The notes beneath the pieces are model-generated. The model was not told the DNA's origin. It did no database searches and was given only the letters and a program-made list of their open reading frames with translations. A stretch of DNA of 64,000 nt. Origin: Prorocentrum cordatum. Its lineage: Eukaryota; Sar; Dinophyceae; Prorocentrales; Prorocentraceae. Of the stretch, positions 12,290-25,177 are shown in pieces (the stretch's first letter is position 1; each line of letters starts with the position of its first letter). The DNA lies in contig CAUYUJ010022082.1 of assembly GCA_963575745.1 (NCBI GenBank), positions 124,001 through 188,000 on the forward strand. Reading direction: 5' to 3'. The position numbers and the translations under genes were made by a program.

Positions 12290-13345
12290 GAGCGGCTGGA
12301 TGATGGGATGGGGGCTAGGAGCGGGATCTGGACGAGAGGAGGGAGGGACGCAGGACCTCCGACGCAGCATATAATTCAGCAGCTCAGACCTCTGGAGGTG
12401 TAGACCACTTCCCTGGCCCAGGTTTCCATCCTGGGCCGTTTTCTGACGGCCCTGAGGCCCGGTGGCTGAAAACCCGTCGTCGCAATGAATGTTTTGGCGA
12501 CGCGAGGGGGTCTGCGGAGGATGGAGGGAGCAGCAGGGTGGACGGCGGAGCCATGGAGCCTGTCGCGGATGCGCCGCGTCTGCTCCCTCCGGAAGAGGTC
12601 GAAGCCTCTCTCGGCGGGAAGGGTCCGCCAATGCGGGGGCCCCCGAGGGCAGAGGGCCCCCAGGGGGAGCAGTGGGGAGCGAGGGGGCCTGCCCTGCAGG
12701 CGTCGGGGCAAAGAAAGGGGGAAGGGAGGGGAGCGGGGGGGGCGCGTCGTCGGCGCCCCCCAAACCCACATGCTCCAGAGATCTCGACCTCGACCCCTTT
12801 ACCGGAAGCCGGCTTTTCATACCGAGCCGTTCTGTGACGGCCCCCCCGGGGCACCCAGAGGCCAAACACGAAGGAAACCTCGTGTTGAGAACGCTTCACG
12901 ACGCGAAGGGGTGTGCCCCTGATTCCTGCTTTCGTTCAAGGAGTCCCCCCACCACCACTCCTGGGGTGCGCTGGAGCCACGAATTCAAATGGAATCCAGC
13001 CGTGGCGACGGAGAACCTCCCCGGAGGCCCCCACGTAGTCACAAACCAATGAACTATCCTGCTTCGGGCGATCCCCAACCGAGAACGCCAGGCAGGATCC
13101 CAGGGGAGCACCAGTGCACTTTAGGCCTGGCGGCCGCCGTATGCAACCACCACCCGTCGAAGACACGAGGCGGGATTCGCGGGATCCCCAGGGAGCACCG
13201 GCACACCTCGGGCCTCGCGGGCGCAGTATGCGTCCACTCCGTCGTGTGGTGGAGTACAGCACAGAACGACCCTCGAAGTTCGATGTTGTCTTCCGCCCAG
13301 GCAGCCGCCCATCTCGCGCCCCGAACATGGAAGCAACAGGGAGCA
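12290..13345. other. no gene; short tandem segment near 13085-13240
   Basis: The stretch is GC-rich. A loosely repeated motif with GGGATCC, AGGGAGCACC and GGCCT occurs twice between 13085 and 13240. The segment CCGCCCAGGCAGCC at about 13300 recurs near 16355, in both places followed by CTCGCGCCCCGA, so a dispersed repeat passes through here. I see no protein feature. Confidence 0.5.
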
Positions 13346-13360
13346 TTGACATCATGTCTC

Positions 13361-13485
13361 GGAGGTCCGCGCAGATTTCTTGGATCTGCGCCGGGCCATA
13401 CTCGCTGGCGTGCAGGGCGCGCCAGTGGCGGCGCTGCAGGCGCCGATAGGGGGCCCCAGCGCCGATCCAAGAAATCTGCGAGGCC
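13361..13485. mobile_element. introner-like inverted-repeat element, copy 1
   Basis: The left arm (13361-13393) contains GGAGGTCCGCGCAGATTTCT. The right arm (13456-13485) contains GCGCCGATCCAAGAAATCTG, the approximate reverse complement. The interior has the GC-rich hairpin GGGCGCGCC. The arms match those of the element in the PurM intron (46742-46909). Weaker terminal similarity extends outward to about 13330 and 13515. I could not define a target-site duplication. Confidence 0.75.
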
Positions 13486-13519
13486 CAAAGAAACACAAAC
13501 AAATATACACAAATGCCAG

Positions 13520-14025
13520 GACCCCCCATATGTTTCAACGTTTTCTTGGTTTTTGTATCCCCCCCATGTCCCATATTTTCACATGTTCCCCGCACAATGC
13601 TTGCACATGGGGCTCTTCCTTCTGTCCTGCAGAAAAGGGGCCGTGTCTTCGGTCTGGCGGCCATGTGGCCCCCGTGGCCGCCCCGTGGCCGCCTGTCGCC
13701 GCCCGTCGCCGCCGTTGGAATACTGTGCGAACATATTTTCGCGCCTGCGGTGCGCTTCATGATCGATCACAACCTTGATTGCACCATGATCGGTGCGCCT
13801 GCACCGCGTCTATTCCCCTTTCTGAAAACGGAATAGACTCCACCCCCCCCCCGCCCAGATTATCAACCCCTTTTTTTTTCTCGTAGTGCAAGTGACATAT
13901 GACTCTGCTACATCGCCCATCCGAAAATATGAAGTCGCACCATCCCAGAGGGCCGGTATCCCCCCCCGCCGTCCCCTGCAACAAAAATATATGCGCGCAC
14001 TGCCGTTTATCACAAATCATCAGTT
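13520..14025. other. no recognisable feature
   Basis: The sequence is unique-looking with short C- and T-runs around 13840-13880. No gene or repeat was identified. Confidence 0.45.
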
Positions 14026-14029
14026 TTCG

Positions 14030-16200
14030 AAATTCTCTGGCAAAAAATGGACGAAGTCCGCACGCGCGCGTCGACCCGCGCGCATGCCAAAATCCTTCAA
14101 CAACTCTCGGTTTCGCAAGAATTTCAGAATCGAGTTTCCAAAAACAGGTTTCGCAACAAGGGTTTCCAAACAAAAAGCTTGCGCGCGCGCTCTTGCGAAT
14201 TCTTAGAATACCCATAGGTCTTAAAACATTATCAATCAATGCTACCAAGCGGGCTTCGCGCGCGCATGCTGACATCGTTCGAACGCCCTTGCGCGCGTGC
14301 AGGGGTGGCACGATCCGGGTCAAATAATACCATGCGGGCCACTCTCGCGCGTTTGCCGCGCGCATGTCGAATTCTTTTCAAAACCTTCATCACCGACGCG
14401 AAGACGTCGTCACCGTCGTCGGCGTGAGCAGCGTCCGCGCAGTCACTGGCTGCCCCGTCGTCGCTGTCAGCATCGTCGCGTGCATCGCACCTATCATCAT
14501 CCTGTCTACCGCTGTCGGCGTTGCCATGATACCGCACCCGCCCAAGCCGCCGACTCGCACTGAAGTGCCCGCTGGGATGTGCCGAGCGGTCAGCGTCACC
14601 GCGTGCGCGTCGGCCGCGCCAAACGAGTGGCCGCTGCGCGCGCGAGCATGCGCGTGCTCGCGCGGCCGCAGAGATGCACCAGCCAACACCAAGCACTCAT
14701 CGCAATCGCTTCCGCATGGGTTTTGCAGACCAAACTGCGGGTGGGTGGGTGGGATGATTGCGCGAGCAATGGAGTCGAGAATTTCAAGTTCAGCAACGCG
14801 AGCTGCACCACATAGATTGCACCACGTATATTACGCCCTATTGGTTGGCCTACGTATACTGCACAGAACAGATTGAAGAGAGCGCGCCACGACAGACAGC
14901 GCCAGCAATGGAATTGACAACGCACTGCGAACAGGAATCTCTTGCACCGCGCAGGCTGCACCGCGTCGATTGCGCCACATAGACTGCATGGCGCAGATTC
15001 CACCACATACTTTTCAAACAAAAACTAACAGATTCCACCCCCCTTCGCGATGTGAGCTTCGTGCATGATTATGACCCCTTGTCCACTTTACATCTCAATT
15101 CAGTCCATTCCATGCCGACTGGCATCGCCGCCCCCCGCCATCCTCAGCCAAACATGCTATGCAAGCGCTCTCGTTTATCCGAAATCAACAGTCACCAAAA
15201 ATCCCTGGCAACAGATTGGGCGAAGTACACTCGCGCACGTCGTCGCGAGCGAACGCCAACATCTTTCAAAACCCAAGTTTCGAAAGGATTTCAAAACCGA
15301 GCGCCGCGAAACATATAAACGAATATAGCTTTGCATCAAGAAGTGTCAAACAAAGTTCGCGCCCGCGCCCCTGCGAATTCTTAAGAAAACCCAATCTGGT
15401 CAACGTTGTCAAGAAATGCTTCCATATTGGCCTCGCACACGCGCGCGTCAAAAGCATTCGAACGCCCTCGCCCGCGCGCTGTCGCATAAAGCCCTCGCAA
15501 CAAACGATACGAAGTGCACGCGCGCGCGTCGTCGCGCGCGTTCGGAAATCCTTGAACACCGTCGGTGTCGCAAGGACTTCAAAATCGAATGCCCCGAACG
15601 CGTAACACAAAACATGCGCCGCTTTGCAACGTCAGCTTTCAACAGAAAATACCTGCGCTCACGCTTTTGCAGATTCTCAAGAAGCCATCCGTTTCGCCGA
15701 CATGTCGCGAAACGGACGTTCAACTCATTCGCGCGCCCTTGCGCGCGCGTTGGGGGGTGAGGGGAGGGGGGGGGGGGTGGGGCACGGCCCGTCAAATAGT
15801 ACCACTCGGGCCAATCGCGCGCGTCGGCCGCGCGCGCATGTCGAACTGCTTCAGGAGACTTACTCGCCGACGCGAGGACGTCGTCATCGCTATCGGCGGG
15901 CGTGATAAAGATCGGCGCCGTCACTGGCCTTGCCGTCCTCATAATACTATCTACCGCTGCCGGCGTCGCCATGATACCGCACCCGCCCGAGCCGCCGACT
16001 CGCACTGAAGTGCCCGCTGGGAAGTACCCAGCGGTTAGCGCCGCCGCGGCCGCGCGTCGGTCGCGTCAAACTAGCTGGCCGCTGTGCGCGCGAGCGCGCG
16101 CTTGCTAGCGCGGCCGCAGAGACGCACCAGCCAACGCCAAGCACTCATCGCAATCGCCGCCGCATGGATTTTGCAAACCCAGTTGCGGGCGGGTGGGTGG
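14030..16200. repeat. diverged satellite block with duplicated segments
   Basis: A unit of roughly 300 bp rich in GCGCGCGY recurs at about 14030-14300, 15190-15480 and 15480-15780. Shared marks are CGAAGT(C/A)C(A/G)C(A/T)CGCGCG, AATCCTTSAACA and TTCTTAGAA or similar. A second segment at about 14330-14720 recurs at 15830-16180, with CATGATACCGCACCCGCCC in both, about 1445 bp apart. Similarity is clear but imperfect, so the array is old. I see no coding. Confidence 0.75.
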
Positions 16201-16204
16201 AACG

Positions 16205-17555
16205 TTTACAAAAACATGGGATTTGTCAACTCGAACGACAAAATCAATTGCACCAAATAGAGTGCACAGTCCCTTGAATGGCAGTATACGCTTCTCTGTG
16301 CATGTGCCTATACTTCTCTCCAAAGTCTTTCGTTATTCGAACACCTGTCTGCCGCCCAGGCAGCCTCTCACCTCGCGCCCCGAGCCGCCCCCCGGAGCGG
16401 CGGCGGCGCCGACTGGCGGGCCCGAGCGGTGCAACGTCCTTGTCGAGCCCTCCCCCGGGGCGTCGGGAGAGGTCCCCGGCTCCACCTCGGCCGGCGGTAG
16501 GAGGACACCGAACACCAAGAGGCTGGACAGACACGCACATGGTGATGAAAGCACAATACGCACTCAAACTCTTTCGGAGGAATGGGGAACGGCAAGGCAA
16601 TGAAGGCGCGATGGGTGCGGACACGAGTTGTCGGACCCCGAAGAGGGGCTCCCGTTCGAGCAGTGACCCCCATCCGATAGCACGACACACACCCACAACC
16701 CGCAACATTCCACTCCGAGATATTCAAGGATCACATGCAGGCGAGGGCACATGCATGGTCGAGTCCCGAAGCCCTGAATCAAGAAACGGTTGCATCTGCT
16801 CGAAAGCCGTTTTTTACTTCCGCCAACGTCCGCCTGCTTCCGCCGTCGAGGCGGCCTCAATTTGGATTTGCCTTCCGCCGCCCTTTTGCCGCCATCCGCT
16901 GCCGAAGAGATGTCAACTCATCCGACCATCGAAGGCGAGGCCTCTTCTGGAACGCCGCGCATGGCGTGGCTCATACGCGGAACCTGCGGAAACCACCCGC
17001 TGGAAACATGTGCCGCGGGCCAGCGCACGCGGCCACGCGTGGGCAGAGCGCTGAGCATTGGCACAACAAGTGTGTCCGTCTTCCTGGTGCAATCGGGCAA
17101 GGGGGGAAAAGCAGGACGGACATCCCAGCGACAATTCTAACCAAACGGGCCAGCGCGATCTCTTGAAAGTCCCTCCAGATGGCGCGCAGCAGATATTGTC
17201 TTCGGACAAGGAAGACGCCAAACTGCACACTCAGATGTCTGGGCGTCGGGAAGACTCCACGCCACTCGTCCGTTCGTAACCGCGGAACCCAACGGGCCGC
17301 TCTCACAGGCCCAGGAGAGGAAATTGGAAGGCTGTCCGAGACGATCTATTGGTACGCGTGGGGCGGGGCCAGGGGCTCCAGGGGCGCCGCGTCGGGAAAT
17401 TCGGCCTAGTCGGACGTCTGGTCTTCCACCCCCAGCACCCCTTCCCATCGAGGTGACCTGCTAGGAGGAAAAAGAAGGATACTCAATCTACTACTGGTGT
17501 ACTAATATACTTAATAATAGTATTAACTAATGATACAAATCATAATAATAACCTC
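16205..17555. other. no recognisable feature
   Basis: The sequence has mixed composition and only short or shadow frames. A dispersed segment shared with 13300 lies at about 16350-16390. Confidence 0.45.
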
Positions 17556-17559
17556 CCTA

Positions 17560-18045
17560 GGGATCCTCAGGGGAGAATCCTAAGGGTCCTCTTGGCTCGT
17601 GGGGCCCTGATCGGCCGTCTTGAACTGGCGTGGGAATCGCCAAATGCGGTTCCACAGAAACCCCCTCTGAAGGATCCTGAGGGGGAGGGGTTCCAAAATG
17701 ATCTCTTAGGGCTCTGTTCGGCCGTCTCCGGGCTTTCAAGGAAGTCGCCACATGCTTTCTACCCCCCCCCCTAAGGACCCTTAAGGGGAGGTTTTCCACA
17801 GGACCCTCTTGGAGCCTTGTTCGGTCGTCTCCGAGCTTTCAAGGGAATCGCCACATGCATATCCACAACCCCCCAAGAATCCCTTGGGAGACGTTTCCCA
17901 AAACCCCTCTTGGAGCCATGTTCGGCCGTCTCCGAGATTTCAAAGGAATCGCCAAATGCGGTCTCCCAACCCCCGCCTAAAGATCCTTGGGGGGTGTCCA
18001 CAGAGCCCTCTGGGAGCCCTGTTCGTCCGCTTTCCCCTAGACATC
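17560..18045. repeat. ~115 bp tandem repeat with GGATCCTNAGGGG palindromes
   Basis: About four and a half diverged copies are present. Each carries GTTCGGCCGTCTCCGRG, then TTCAAGGRARTCGCCAMATGC, then CCCCC followed by a near-palindromic RAGGATCCTTNAGGGG segment. Each unit can form a short hairpin. Confidence 0.85.
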
Positions 18046-18114
18046 CTTGCGGAAATGTGTCGAACATCACATCGTCGCAATGGAATGTCACCCATCGTTG
18101 TACTAAGTTTCGTG

Positions 18115-18345
18115 GTGGTAGAATGGTATGGTGTAATGGTGTAATAGTGTAAAGCGCATGCCCTTTCTCAGACAGATGTAACGGTGTAATGGTGTAAACC
18201 GTACACCATTATAGTAATGGTGTAATGATGTAACGGTGCAGCGCTTACACCACTCATCATAATGGTGTAATGGTGTAAGGATGTATGCTTAGCACCATTT
18301 CCAGATAATCGTGTGATGGTGTAGTGGTGTAACTTTCAGTTATCA
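18115..18345. repeat. GTAATGGT-type short tandem repeat
   Basis: Repeats of ATGGTGTA(A) with a period of about 9-10 bp are interrupted by less regular sequence. Confidence 0.85.
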
Positions 18346-18404
18346 GACCCAATGCGCGACCACGCTGTGCTAGCTTGTCTTCATTGGTGGCGAGCCCGGG
18401 GAAA

Positions 18405-18550
18405 AGCGAGAGGGGGCTAGCCTTCTCAGAAGGCGTCGGAGCTTCTCAGAAACCCTCTGGCCTTCTGAGAAGCGGCATCTGTCTGCGAAGAAGGCTTAGA
18501 ACACTTTTCAGAAGGCCGGAGGCCTTCTGAGCCTTCTGAGAAAGCCTGCC
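18405..18550. repeat. cluster of CTTCTCAGAAGG / CCTTCTGAGAAG inverted motifs
   Basis: Several copies of a 10-12 bp motif occur in both orientations, so several alternative hairpins are possible over about 150 bp. Confidence 0.75.
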
Positions 18551-18559
18551 CCCTCTGAC

Positions 18560-21500
18560 TTACCCCCTGGGCTCGCCGCCGACTTCCTCCTCTCTATTAT
18601 ATCCACTCTCCTCCTTCACAGGTCCACCACCAGACGTGCCCCCCCTGGTGCATTGCTACCAGACTTTCGGAACGGTGTCTGGCCGTAGCGACGAAAAGCC
18701 TCCGACAGGCTAAAACATTGGACAAAACGACAAGCATCTTGAATCCTCGAATCCCCCACACACACATCAGACGGTGGCTTTGTCACGTCAGAACCTTCCC
18801 CTCCACGAGCCAAACCGAGGCCACGAGTCCAAACCGCTGGCAAAACGCTAAGATTGAAAGAGGAACAGAAACGGCATAAAGGTAAATTCTTGGAGGTCCA
18901 CGCGGATTCCTTGGATCTGCGCTGAGCCGCCCCCCTTCCCTGGCGCGCTCCGCGCGCCAGGGGCGGGGTCGGATGCGCCGCCAGGGGGGCTCCAGCACAG
19001 ATCCAAGAAATCCGCGCGGTGCTCTGATTTTTTGGTTCATGCCGTTGATGAGCCATGGAGAGAATCCAAGCTCTGCCAAAGAGATGTGCGGGAACGAGGC
19101 AAGCTGAGCACGAGCGAAGGGAGCTTCCTGGGAGCTCCCCGGCCCTGCGCACGAGCCTCACAAGCGCCTCCTGGGAGCTGCGCGCGAGCGTTACTCGACC
19201 GAAGGCTCCCCGAGGGCCTGCCGCCCAGGAGGCCCCCGCTCCGCGGCGGCAGCGCACGGCGGCGGAGCCGGCGCGGCGTGCATCGGCGGGGCCCGGCTCG
19301 CGCGGCGGCGGGCTTGGCCGGCGAACGCGCTGCCCGCCGAGGGCCCCCAACGTGGAGGGGAGCCGGGCTCGAGGTTCGGAATTCTCGGGCGTTCCAGAGG
19401 GATGCTCCCCAGCAGCTGCACCTCGCCGAGGAGCGTTCCCGGGGGGTGCCGGGATCGTCCCGCACGGCTGCCGTGTGCCTGAGGAAGGGCCCGAACACCA
19501 CCGGGGACGGGGGACCGGCTCAGGGAGGGCAAACGTCGACCTTGAATCGGAGATGTATATCGCCGATGGGTCGGCGATCGGCCCCCAACAGCGAAGCCGC
19601 ACCGTCCTCCCCCTAGCATTGCCCGTGGGACGCCCCTCAGAAAACCCACATAGGAATCTCCTCGCGCGACGAATGAAAATCAACATCGGGTTTGGGGCAA
19701 GATCACTTCACGGACCAGGGTGGAAAGCCGGTCCCGAAGAACCGGTTGAGACCTCCGGGGGTCCACGTCGTGCGCAATCGCAGCGTCAGGGGCATGGCAA
19801 CTGCACAAGAATAAGCGTCGGGAGATCCGAGCGGAAATGGCTTGCGTCGGCGATCTGCCCCACGGTCGGCGCCAGAGGCGCCGCCATGGTGTGGGGAGAG
19901 GGACCCAGCGCCAAATCCGCGCTGATCTCCGACATGCCTGCCCTCGAGGATCACAGACCGAGATTTTCGAGGGACGACGGCGATCTGTTGACGAGCTTGG
20001 GCCCGTGGGTGCCTCGACGGGCTTCCGAAGACCACCAGGGACATCAAACATCCGCGGGCGCTTCGGGAATCGAAACAAGCACTACCTGAACCCCACGGTT
20101 GCAGATCATAGAAAAGGGTGTCCTAGCGCTGGCCCTGGGCAATCCTTCCCGCGGAGGAGAACGCTTCCAAAGATGCAGTAACGCAATCCGGGGATTACCT
20201 CATTGACACTTTCCCCAAACTGTGCTTGCTTGCACCCAGGGGTTCTGACTTGCTTTCCTAAGTTTTCGGCTCCGTGGGCATGCCCGAGGTGCCCTCACCG
20301 GCAGCGGGGCCCTCTGCAGAGAAGGGGGGGGGGGGGGGGCGGAGGCGGCGCGGGGGCGCGGCAGCGGGCCAAGGGGGCAGCGCTCGAGCTGGAGGGGCTG
20401 CGGGCCTGTCTGCAGAGATGAGAGAGCGAGGGGCAACGTTCGGGGGGGAACTGGCCCAGGGGGGTGCACGGCCTTTCACACCGTCGATCGCGAATCCAAA
20501 CGTTCCTGGGTGGGGCGGGCCATCAGGCTCCTATCTGCGATGAGTGGGCGATTAGGGGTCGATGCAACCCCCCGAAGCATATCACCCCCTCAGTAACGCT
20601 GCCCCTGAGCTGGAGGGGCTGCAGCGTGCTACTGATCCCCAGGCCCCCTCGCGTCAAGAAAAATCACGACGACCAAATGTTGATTGTTGTGTTCGGGCTC
20701 CGGGGGCCCTCGTGAGAAGACGATCAAAGATGCGAAGCATGTCCCGAGGATAGGGCTGCACGCTGTGAAACAAGCATGATGTTGGGGCTGCGGCCCTTGG
20801 ACCTTCTGCAAGGACCTCTTTCCCCCCAAAAAGTGAATCACCTGAAGGCTCGCTCGCTTCGCCAGTACCGACTCGAATGTCGCGGCAGCCGTGCACGGGA
20901 CTCGCACATGTGCGCGAACATACACAATTAAAAAAAGAAGAGGGCCCTGGCAAGTGACAGCGGCAGCAAGTGTTGCGTTGAAACCACTGGCGGCCCAAAG
21001 CCGCCAGCATTATTACCTAACATCACATGAAGAGGAAAAGGAGGAGAAGGGGCCACGGCGCTGTGCGGAGATTCTGTTCTTGTGGGGTCGTGCCATCGCC
21101 TCCGCACTTGACGTTGTTCGCGAACCCCTGCCAAGCATGCGCTGCTCCCCCCGCCCGTCCTGTCCCCTTCCCCCGCCCCCTGTCTCGTCCTCTGATCCCC
21201 CCCGACAGCGAGGATCACATCGCGCTCGCCTTCCCCTCCCCTCCCCGTCTCCTGCTCCCCCCCCTTCCTGCCCAGTCCCTCCCTGTCCCCAGCCTTGCCC
21301 TCTTCCCCCCCGCCCCCCCCCGCCCACTCCTTCGGGAGAGGACGGGGAGGGGAGAGGGTGGAGGAGAGGGGGAGGACAAGGGAGACAGATCAGAGCATCG
21401 GATCCCTGAACAATGTCAGAGACACCACAAAGGCCTAATAATCCTTAGGGCGAAGCCTTCTTTCAAACCTGCTGACGACTTCTCGCGTCTTATCGGTGAT

Positions 21501-22315
21501 AAGGCGAGGCTGGAACGGTTGGGCTACGGACCAAAGCTGTACTTTACAAGAGGGTAGGCGAGAGGGAGAGGGGAGAGAAAAAGGGGATAGCAAGGAACCC
21601 CTGGCCGGTCCCGTGGTGGTTTTCGGGTCGTAATTCGGGCCTCTGGCGTCCGTTCGGGACGATCCGGGCACCCATGGAACGCTCTCGGCGAAGCGCAACT
21701 GCTGGAGAGCATCCCGAGTCTGGGAAACCGTCGAAAACCGACGAAAACATTTGAAAACCTAGAATTTTGAAAAGCCCCCCCCCAGCGTTCCCCAGGAAGG
21801 GGGGGAGGGGAAACTTCTCTTCTCATCCCCAAGCCCTCTACTGCTGCCCCCCCTCCTCCCACACCGTCGAGGGGCGAGGCCTCCATCGCCCACCGAGGAC
21901 AGCCCGCCGATGCCGTCGAGGCCGAGTGGGCCGAGGTCGTCGCCTTCGTCCGCCTGAGCGCCCCCGCCACCGCGCTCCCGGTTGCTGCTCCTCACGGTTT
22001 CCCTCCCGCCTCGCTGTTTCGGATCTCCGAGGGCATGATTCGAGGATGGAGCCTCGAGGATCAGGGATCGAGGCTTTCTTGCCTTCGGGACCCTTTCTCG
22101 TTGCAGCGGCTGGGCGCAGATCGAGAAACTGATGCGTTTGGAACCCGGGATGGGCACTGGGATGCATTTCGGGTGGATTTCGGCATCGTCCCAAGATCCC
22201 AGGCGATGTGTTTTTTTCAATCCCTCAGCCTCCTCGATATCGGCCTCTGGGGTGGCCCCGCCCCAGCAGCAACTCCAGCAGCTATATTGCGAAACAGGAA
22301 GGTGCCATGGGGGGG
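18560..22315. other. long gene-free GC-rich stretch around introner-like copy 2
   Basis: I see no supportable gene. The 356-residue minus-strand frame (18616-19686) passes through the introner-like copy and is Ala/Arg/Pro-rich without a motif. The stretch at 20270-20410 is G-rich, and 21130-21340 is C-rich. Confidence 0.5.
18855..19060. mobile_element. introner-like inverted-repeat element, copy 2
   Basis: The left arm at 18891-18924 contains GGAGGTCCACGCGGATTCC. The right arm at 18992-19026 contains GATCCAAGAAATCCGCGCGG. The interior has CTGGCGCGCTCCGCGCGCCAG, a near-perfect hairpin shared with copy 3. The outer arm GGCATAAAGGTAAATTCTT matches the arm of the PurM intron element and includes a splice-donor-like GGTAAAT. 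Outer limits are approximate. Confidence 0.75.
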
Positions 22316-22317
22316 AG

Positions 22318-22393
22318 GAGGAGGAGAAGGAGAAGGAGAAGGAGAAGGATGAGGATGAGGATGAGGATGAGGATGAGGATGAGGATGAGGATG

Positions 22394-22445
<52 letters not shown>

Positions 22446-22550
22446 GGATAAGGAGGGGGAGGAGGAGGAGGAGGAGGAGAAGGAGGAGGAGGAGGAGGAG
22501 GAGGGGGAGCAGGAGAAGGAGGAGAAGGAGGCGGAGGATGCGGAGCGTAC
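22318..22550. repeat. (GAAGGA)/(GATGAG)/(GAT)/(GGA) compound microsatellite
   Basis: GAAGGA, GATGAG, GAT and GGA triplet blocks follow each other on the plus strand. The frames encode poly-E/D and are not genes. Confidence 0.95.
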
Positions 22551-22554
22551 CTAG

Positions 22555-23055
22555 GAGGGTCTCATCCAACATCTGACCTCTGCCACTGAACTGCTGCCTC
22601 GGCTCCTGCCCCTCGACGTTTACAGCGAGGGAAGAGGCGCACACAAAACCCCCTGGACCCTAGGACAAGGCTCCGAGAGCAGGAAAACCACGGTTCTGAC
22701 AGATAGGACGCTGAGGCTCCAGAGCCTCACCGCCTAAACAACTTATCGGAGTCCAGACAGTGATTTAATTCAGGAAAGCCGTCAACTAGTCAATAAGACT
22801 GACTGCGATCAGAAAAGAGGGGCGGCCTGCGCGTCGGAGAACGAGACTTGCGCGGCAGGGCGGCCGCGGGAGTCCCCGAACTCGCCGAAGGCTGGCATAC
22901 CTACCCACCAGAGATGGCCCAAAACCATGAGCCTCCGAAGACACGAAAAAGGGCTCCGACAATGCACGCCCTCCGACGGCCTCAAGACGGGAGTCTCAAA
23001 GAGGGCCTCAAAAAAAGAGGACGGGGGGGCTACTCAGACGAGGGCGAGTTCGAGC
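22555..23055. other. no clear feature; flank of the LINE 3' end
   Basis: The sequence is unique-looking. It may include the LINE 3' untranslated region, whose end I cannot place because I see no poly-A or terminal repeat. Confidence 0.4.
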
Positions 23056-23057
23056 CC

Positions 23058-24281
23058 TCATCGTCGCCATACGTAGATCCCGATGCACCAGCTTCGGGGG
23101 GGATCAGCACGCGTTTCAAGCAGCACGCGAGCCAACTCACGCCAGCGTGCATGCTCTAGTTGGGCACCACGGAGAAGCAGGCGCATGGTCCGCCGAGCAG
23201 GAACAACCAACGGCAACGCTTTACCGTAAGATGTGTCACCAGTCGCTTTGTAGTACATGGGTCTCGCATAATGGTGCATGGCCATGAGCGGCCCAATGGC
23301 CTGTCCTTTTTCACTCCGACCCACCACGCAGGAAGAACAGGGATATCACACTTGAGGATGACAGTAGCGAGATGGCGGCAACGGCCACATTCAATGCTGT
23401 AATGTCTGACCGATGCGGGACTCCCAACACAACCGCACACGCAGCAGCCGTTTTTTTTGCATCCGCCGCTGCACTCGACCTTTGTGTCAGGGCGAGCCCG
23501 ATTGGCGCCTGCCTCCAACCACCCGACCTTTGGATCACAGAGAATCCGACTGTCGGCTGCAACTGCTCCCAAGGTCGCCGCCATGAATTTGTGCGGACAG
23601 GTCTAGATTCAGGGGCGTCGTCTTGCGCCACCTCTCTCGCCGCAGATATCGCAGCAGTGGGGCGCGGCGCGCCTTCGGGGGCGAGAGACTCAATCAGTTG
23701 AGAAGAGAAAAGACCACGAAAGCAACGTAGAGCAACATATCCAGCCCGAGCGAGCTCGGCATATCCAGGGGGGCCCAGAGCAGCGCGCTCAAAACGTAGA
23801 GCAAGCGGCGCATCCTTCCAAAACTGCAGGGCCATGCGAAAGCCATCCCATGTTCCGAAGCAACCAATGTCTTGCACCAGCCGGCGATGTTGCACAAGTT
23901 GGGGATGCCAAAGATCAAGCGTGACCAGAGGTGCACGCACAAGAGATGCCGCACCCTGCGCACGCGCTGACGTAGAACGATGCATCCCAAGCTTCCATAT
24001 CCAGAAGATGTCAGCGGCCGAAGGCATCGAACCCGGAATACGTAGGAGACGAGCCGACAGGAAGCGCTGTCGCTGGCCCAACGCCCAAGGGACACAAGAC
24101 AACTGCACGATGTACGAGAGAGTGGTGAGCGCCCGTGCATGCGAAACGCGGCATCTGCTGGTGCGCCGTCCTGACTAGTGGCAACGGAACGAGTATTGAT
24201 GCTTGAGATCAGGAGCAACCCGTTGGTCGTCAAGTGTAGCTCCAGGCCCGCGCCAGAAACCAAGGTGCATGCACTTGTCAA
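23058..24281 (-). pseudogene. LINE C-terminal segment downstream of the RT
   Basis: Frames ending at 23694, 23311 and 23058 continue the coding-like sequence after the RT thumb, with Leu/Ala-rich alpha-helical composition. By position this is the C-terminal region of ORF2. I see no intact zinc-finger motif. Confidence 0.45.
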
Positions 24282-25177
24282 CCGCCTCGCATGAATGCCG
24301 CGCGTCGTTGGCTGCCTGAAAACCAGGGAAGATCGCCGAGGCGACCTCGTCAGACAGAGGGGCCCATAATGGAATACTTTTGCGCTTCGCGGGCTTCAGT
24401 CTCAGGTTGGCGAAGATCTCTGCCGGCGCCGAGACTCGCGCCGGACGACGGCGCGCGCGACGACGCCATGCAACAGCTCTGATGTCATCTGCACATGCCC
24501 CAATGGCACCAGGAGTGGGTCGAAGCGAAACGAGCGAGCACTCGAGATCGAGGGGGAAGGGGTCGGCGGCCACCGCGCCGGCATAGCATCGATGCTGCTG
24601 AGATAAAGGGGGCGCGATATCTCTGAAGGTAGCAGAACAAGCACTCTTGTCGAAGCGTTGGGAACGCCTGGGCGAAGTCGAAGGCGAGGAGCGAAGGGGC
24701 TGCATTGCCAACAGACTGGGCCCACGCACTCGCCAAACTGGCACGCGGATCCAAGGCGCAAGTGTTGCGATGGAAGTTGCGGCCGCGGACGCAGCCATTC
24801 TGCGATTTGGCCCCTGTTCTTTGCGCGACTCTCTGGAAGCGCCCATTCGATGCAGTAGCGATAGCCTTGTTGGCCGTGCTCTCGAAGCCGAAAGGACGGG
24901 CGCCCTCGGGGGCGCGCAGGACGCCGTCTTCGTCGGGTTCCGGGGGGCCCGTCTGGAGGGGGTTCGGGGTGAGGACAGCAAACGACGCAGAGAATGATGG
25001 CGGCGCAACAACCCCCATGCCTAGATACCTCAGCACCCCCATCAGCACCCGCACTCCCTTCCCATATGTCCACGCCGCGCAGCGGGGCCCATCTGGGCCA
25101 GGAGCTGCCCAAGACGCCTTATCCAGGAACCTCTGGGGAAGCTGAGGGGGGGGCGGCGCGAGATCCATGAGGTCCAT
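24175..25177 (-). pseudogene. LINE reverse transcriptase segment
   Basis: Two overlapping frames carry the RT. The first (24485-25177) has APGPDG near 25088-25105, RPFGFESTANKAIATASNGR, then GCVRGRNFHRN, and LLAFDFAQAFPTL near 24660-24690, which is palm motif A. The second frame (24175-25011) supplies CADDIRAV near 24476-24495, motif C with the ADD pair. It continues with FANLRLKPAKRKSIPLW and HLGFWRGPGA, typical of the thumb region. The shift lies between motifs A and C. This is a clear non-LTR RT, now frameshifted. Confidence 0.8.

Noticed and set aside
11456-12865. A 469-residue minus-strand frame
   Set aside because: It is mostly poly-His and poly-Pro from the ATG/GAG triplet array, with no domain at either end.
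18806-18830. GAGCCAAA motif resembling a leader relic
   Set aside because: The match is limited to eight bases and no start codon or gene follows.
18616-19686. A 356-residue minus-strand frame
   Set aside because: Composition is Ala/Arg/Pro/Ser-rich, it passes through an introner-like copy, and it shows no motif.
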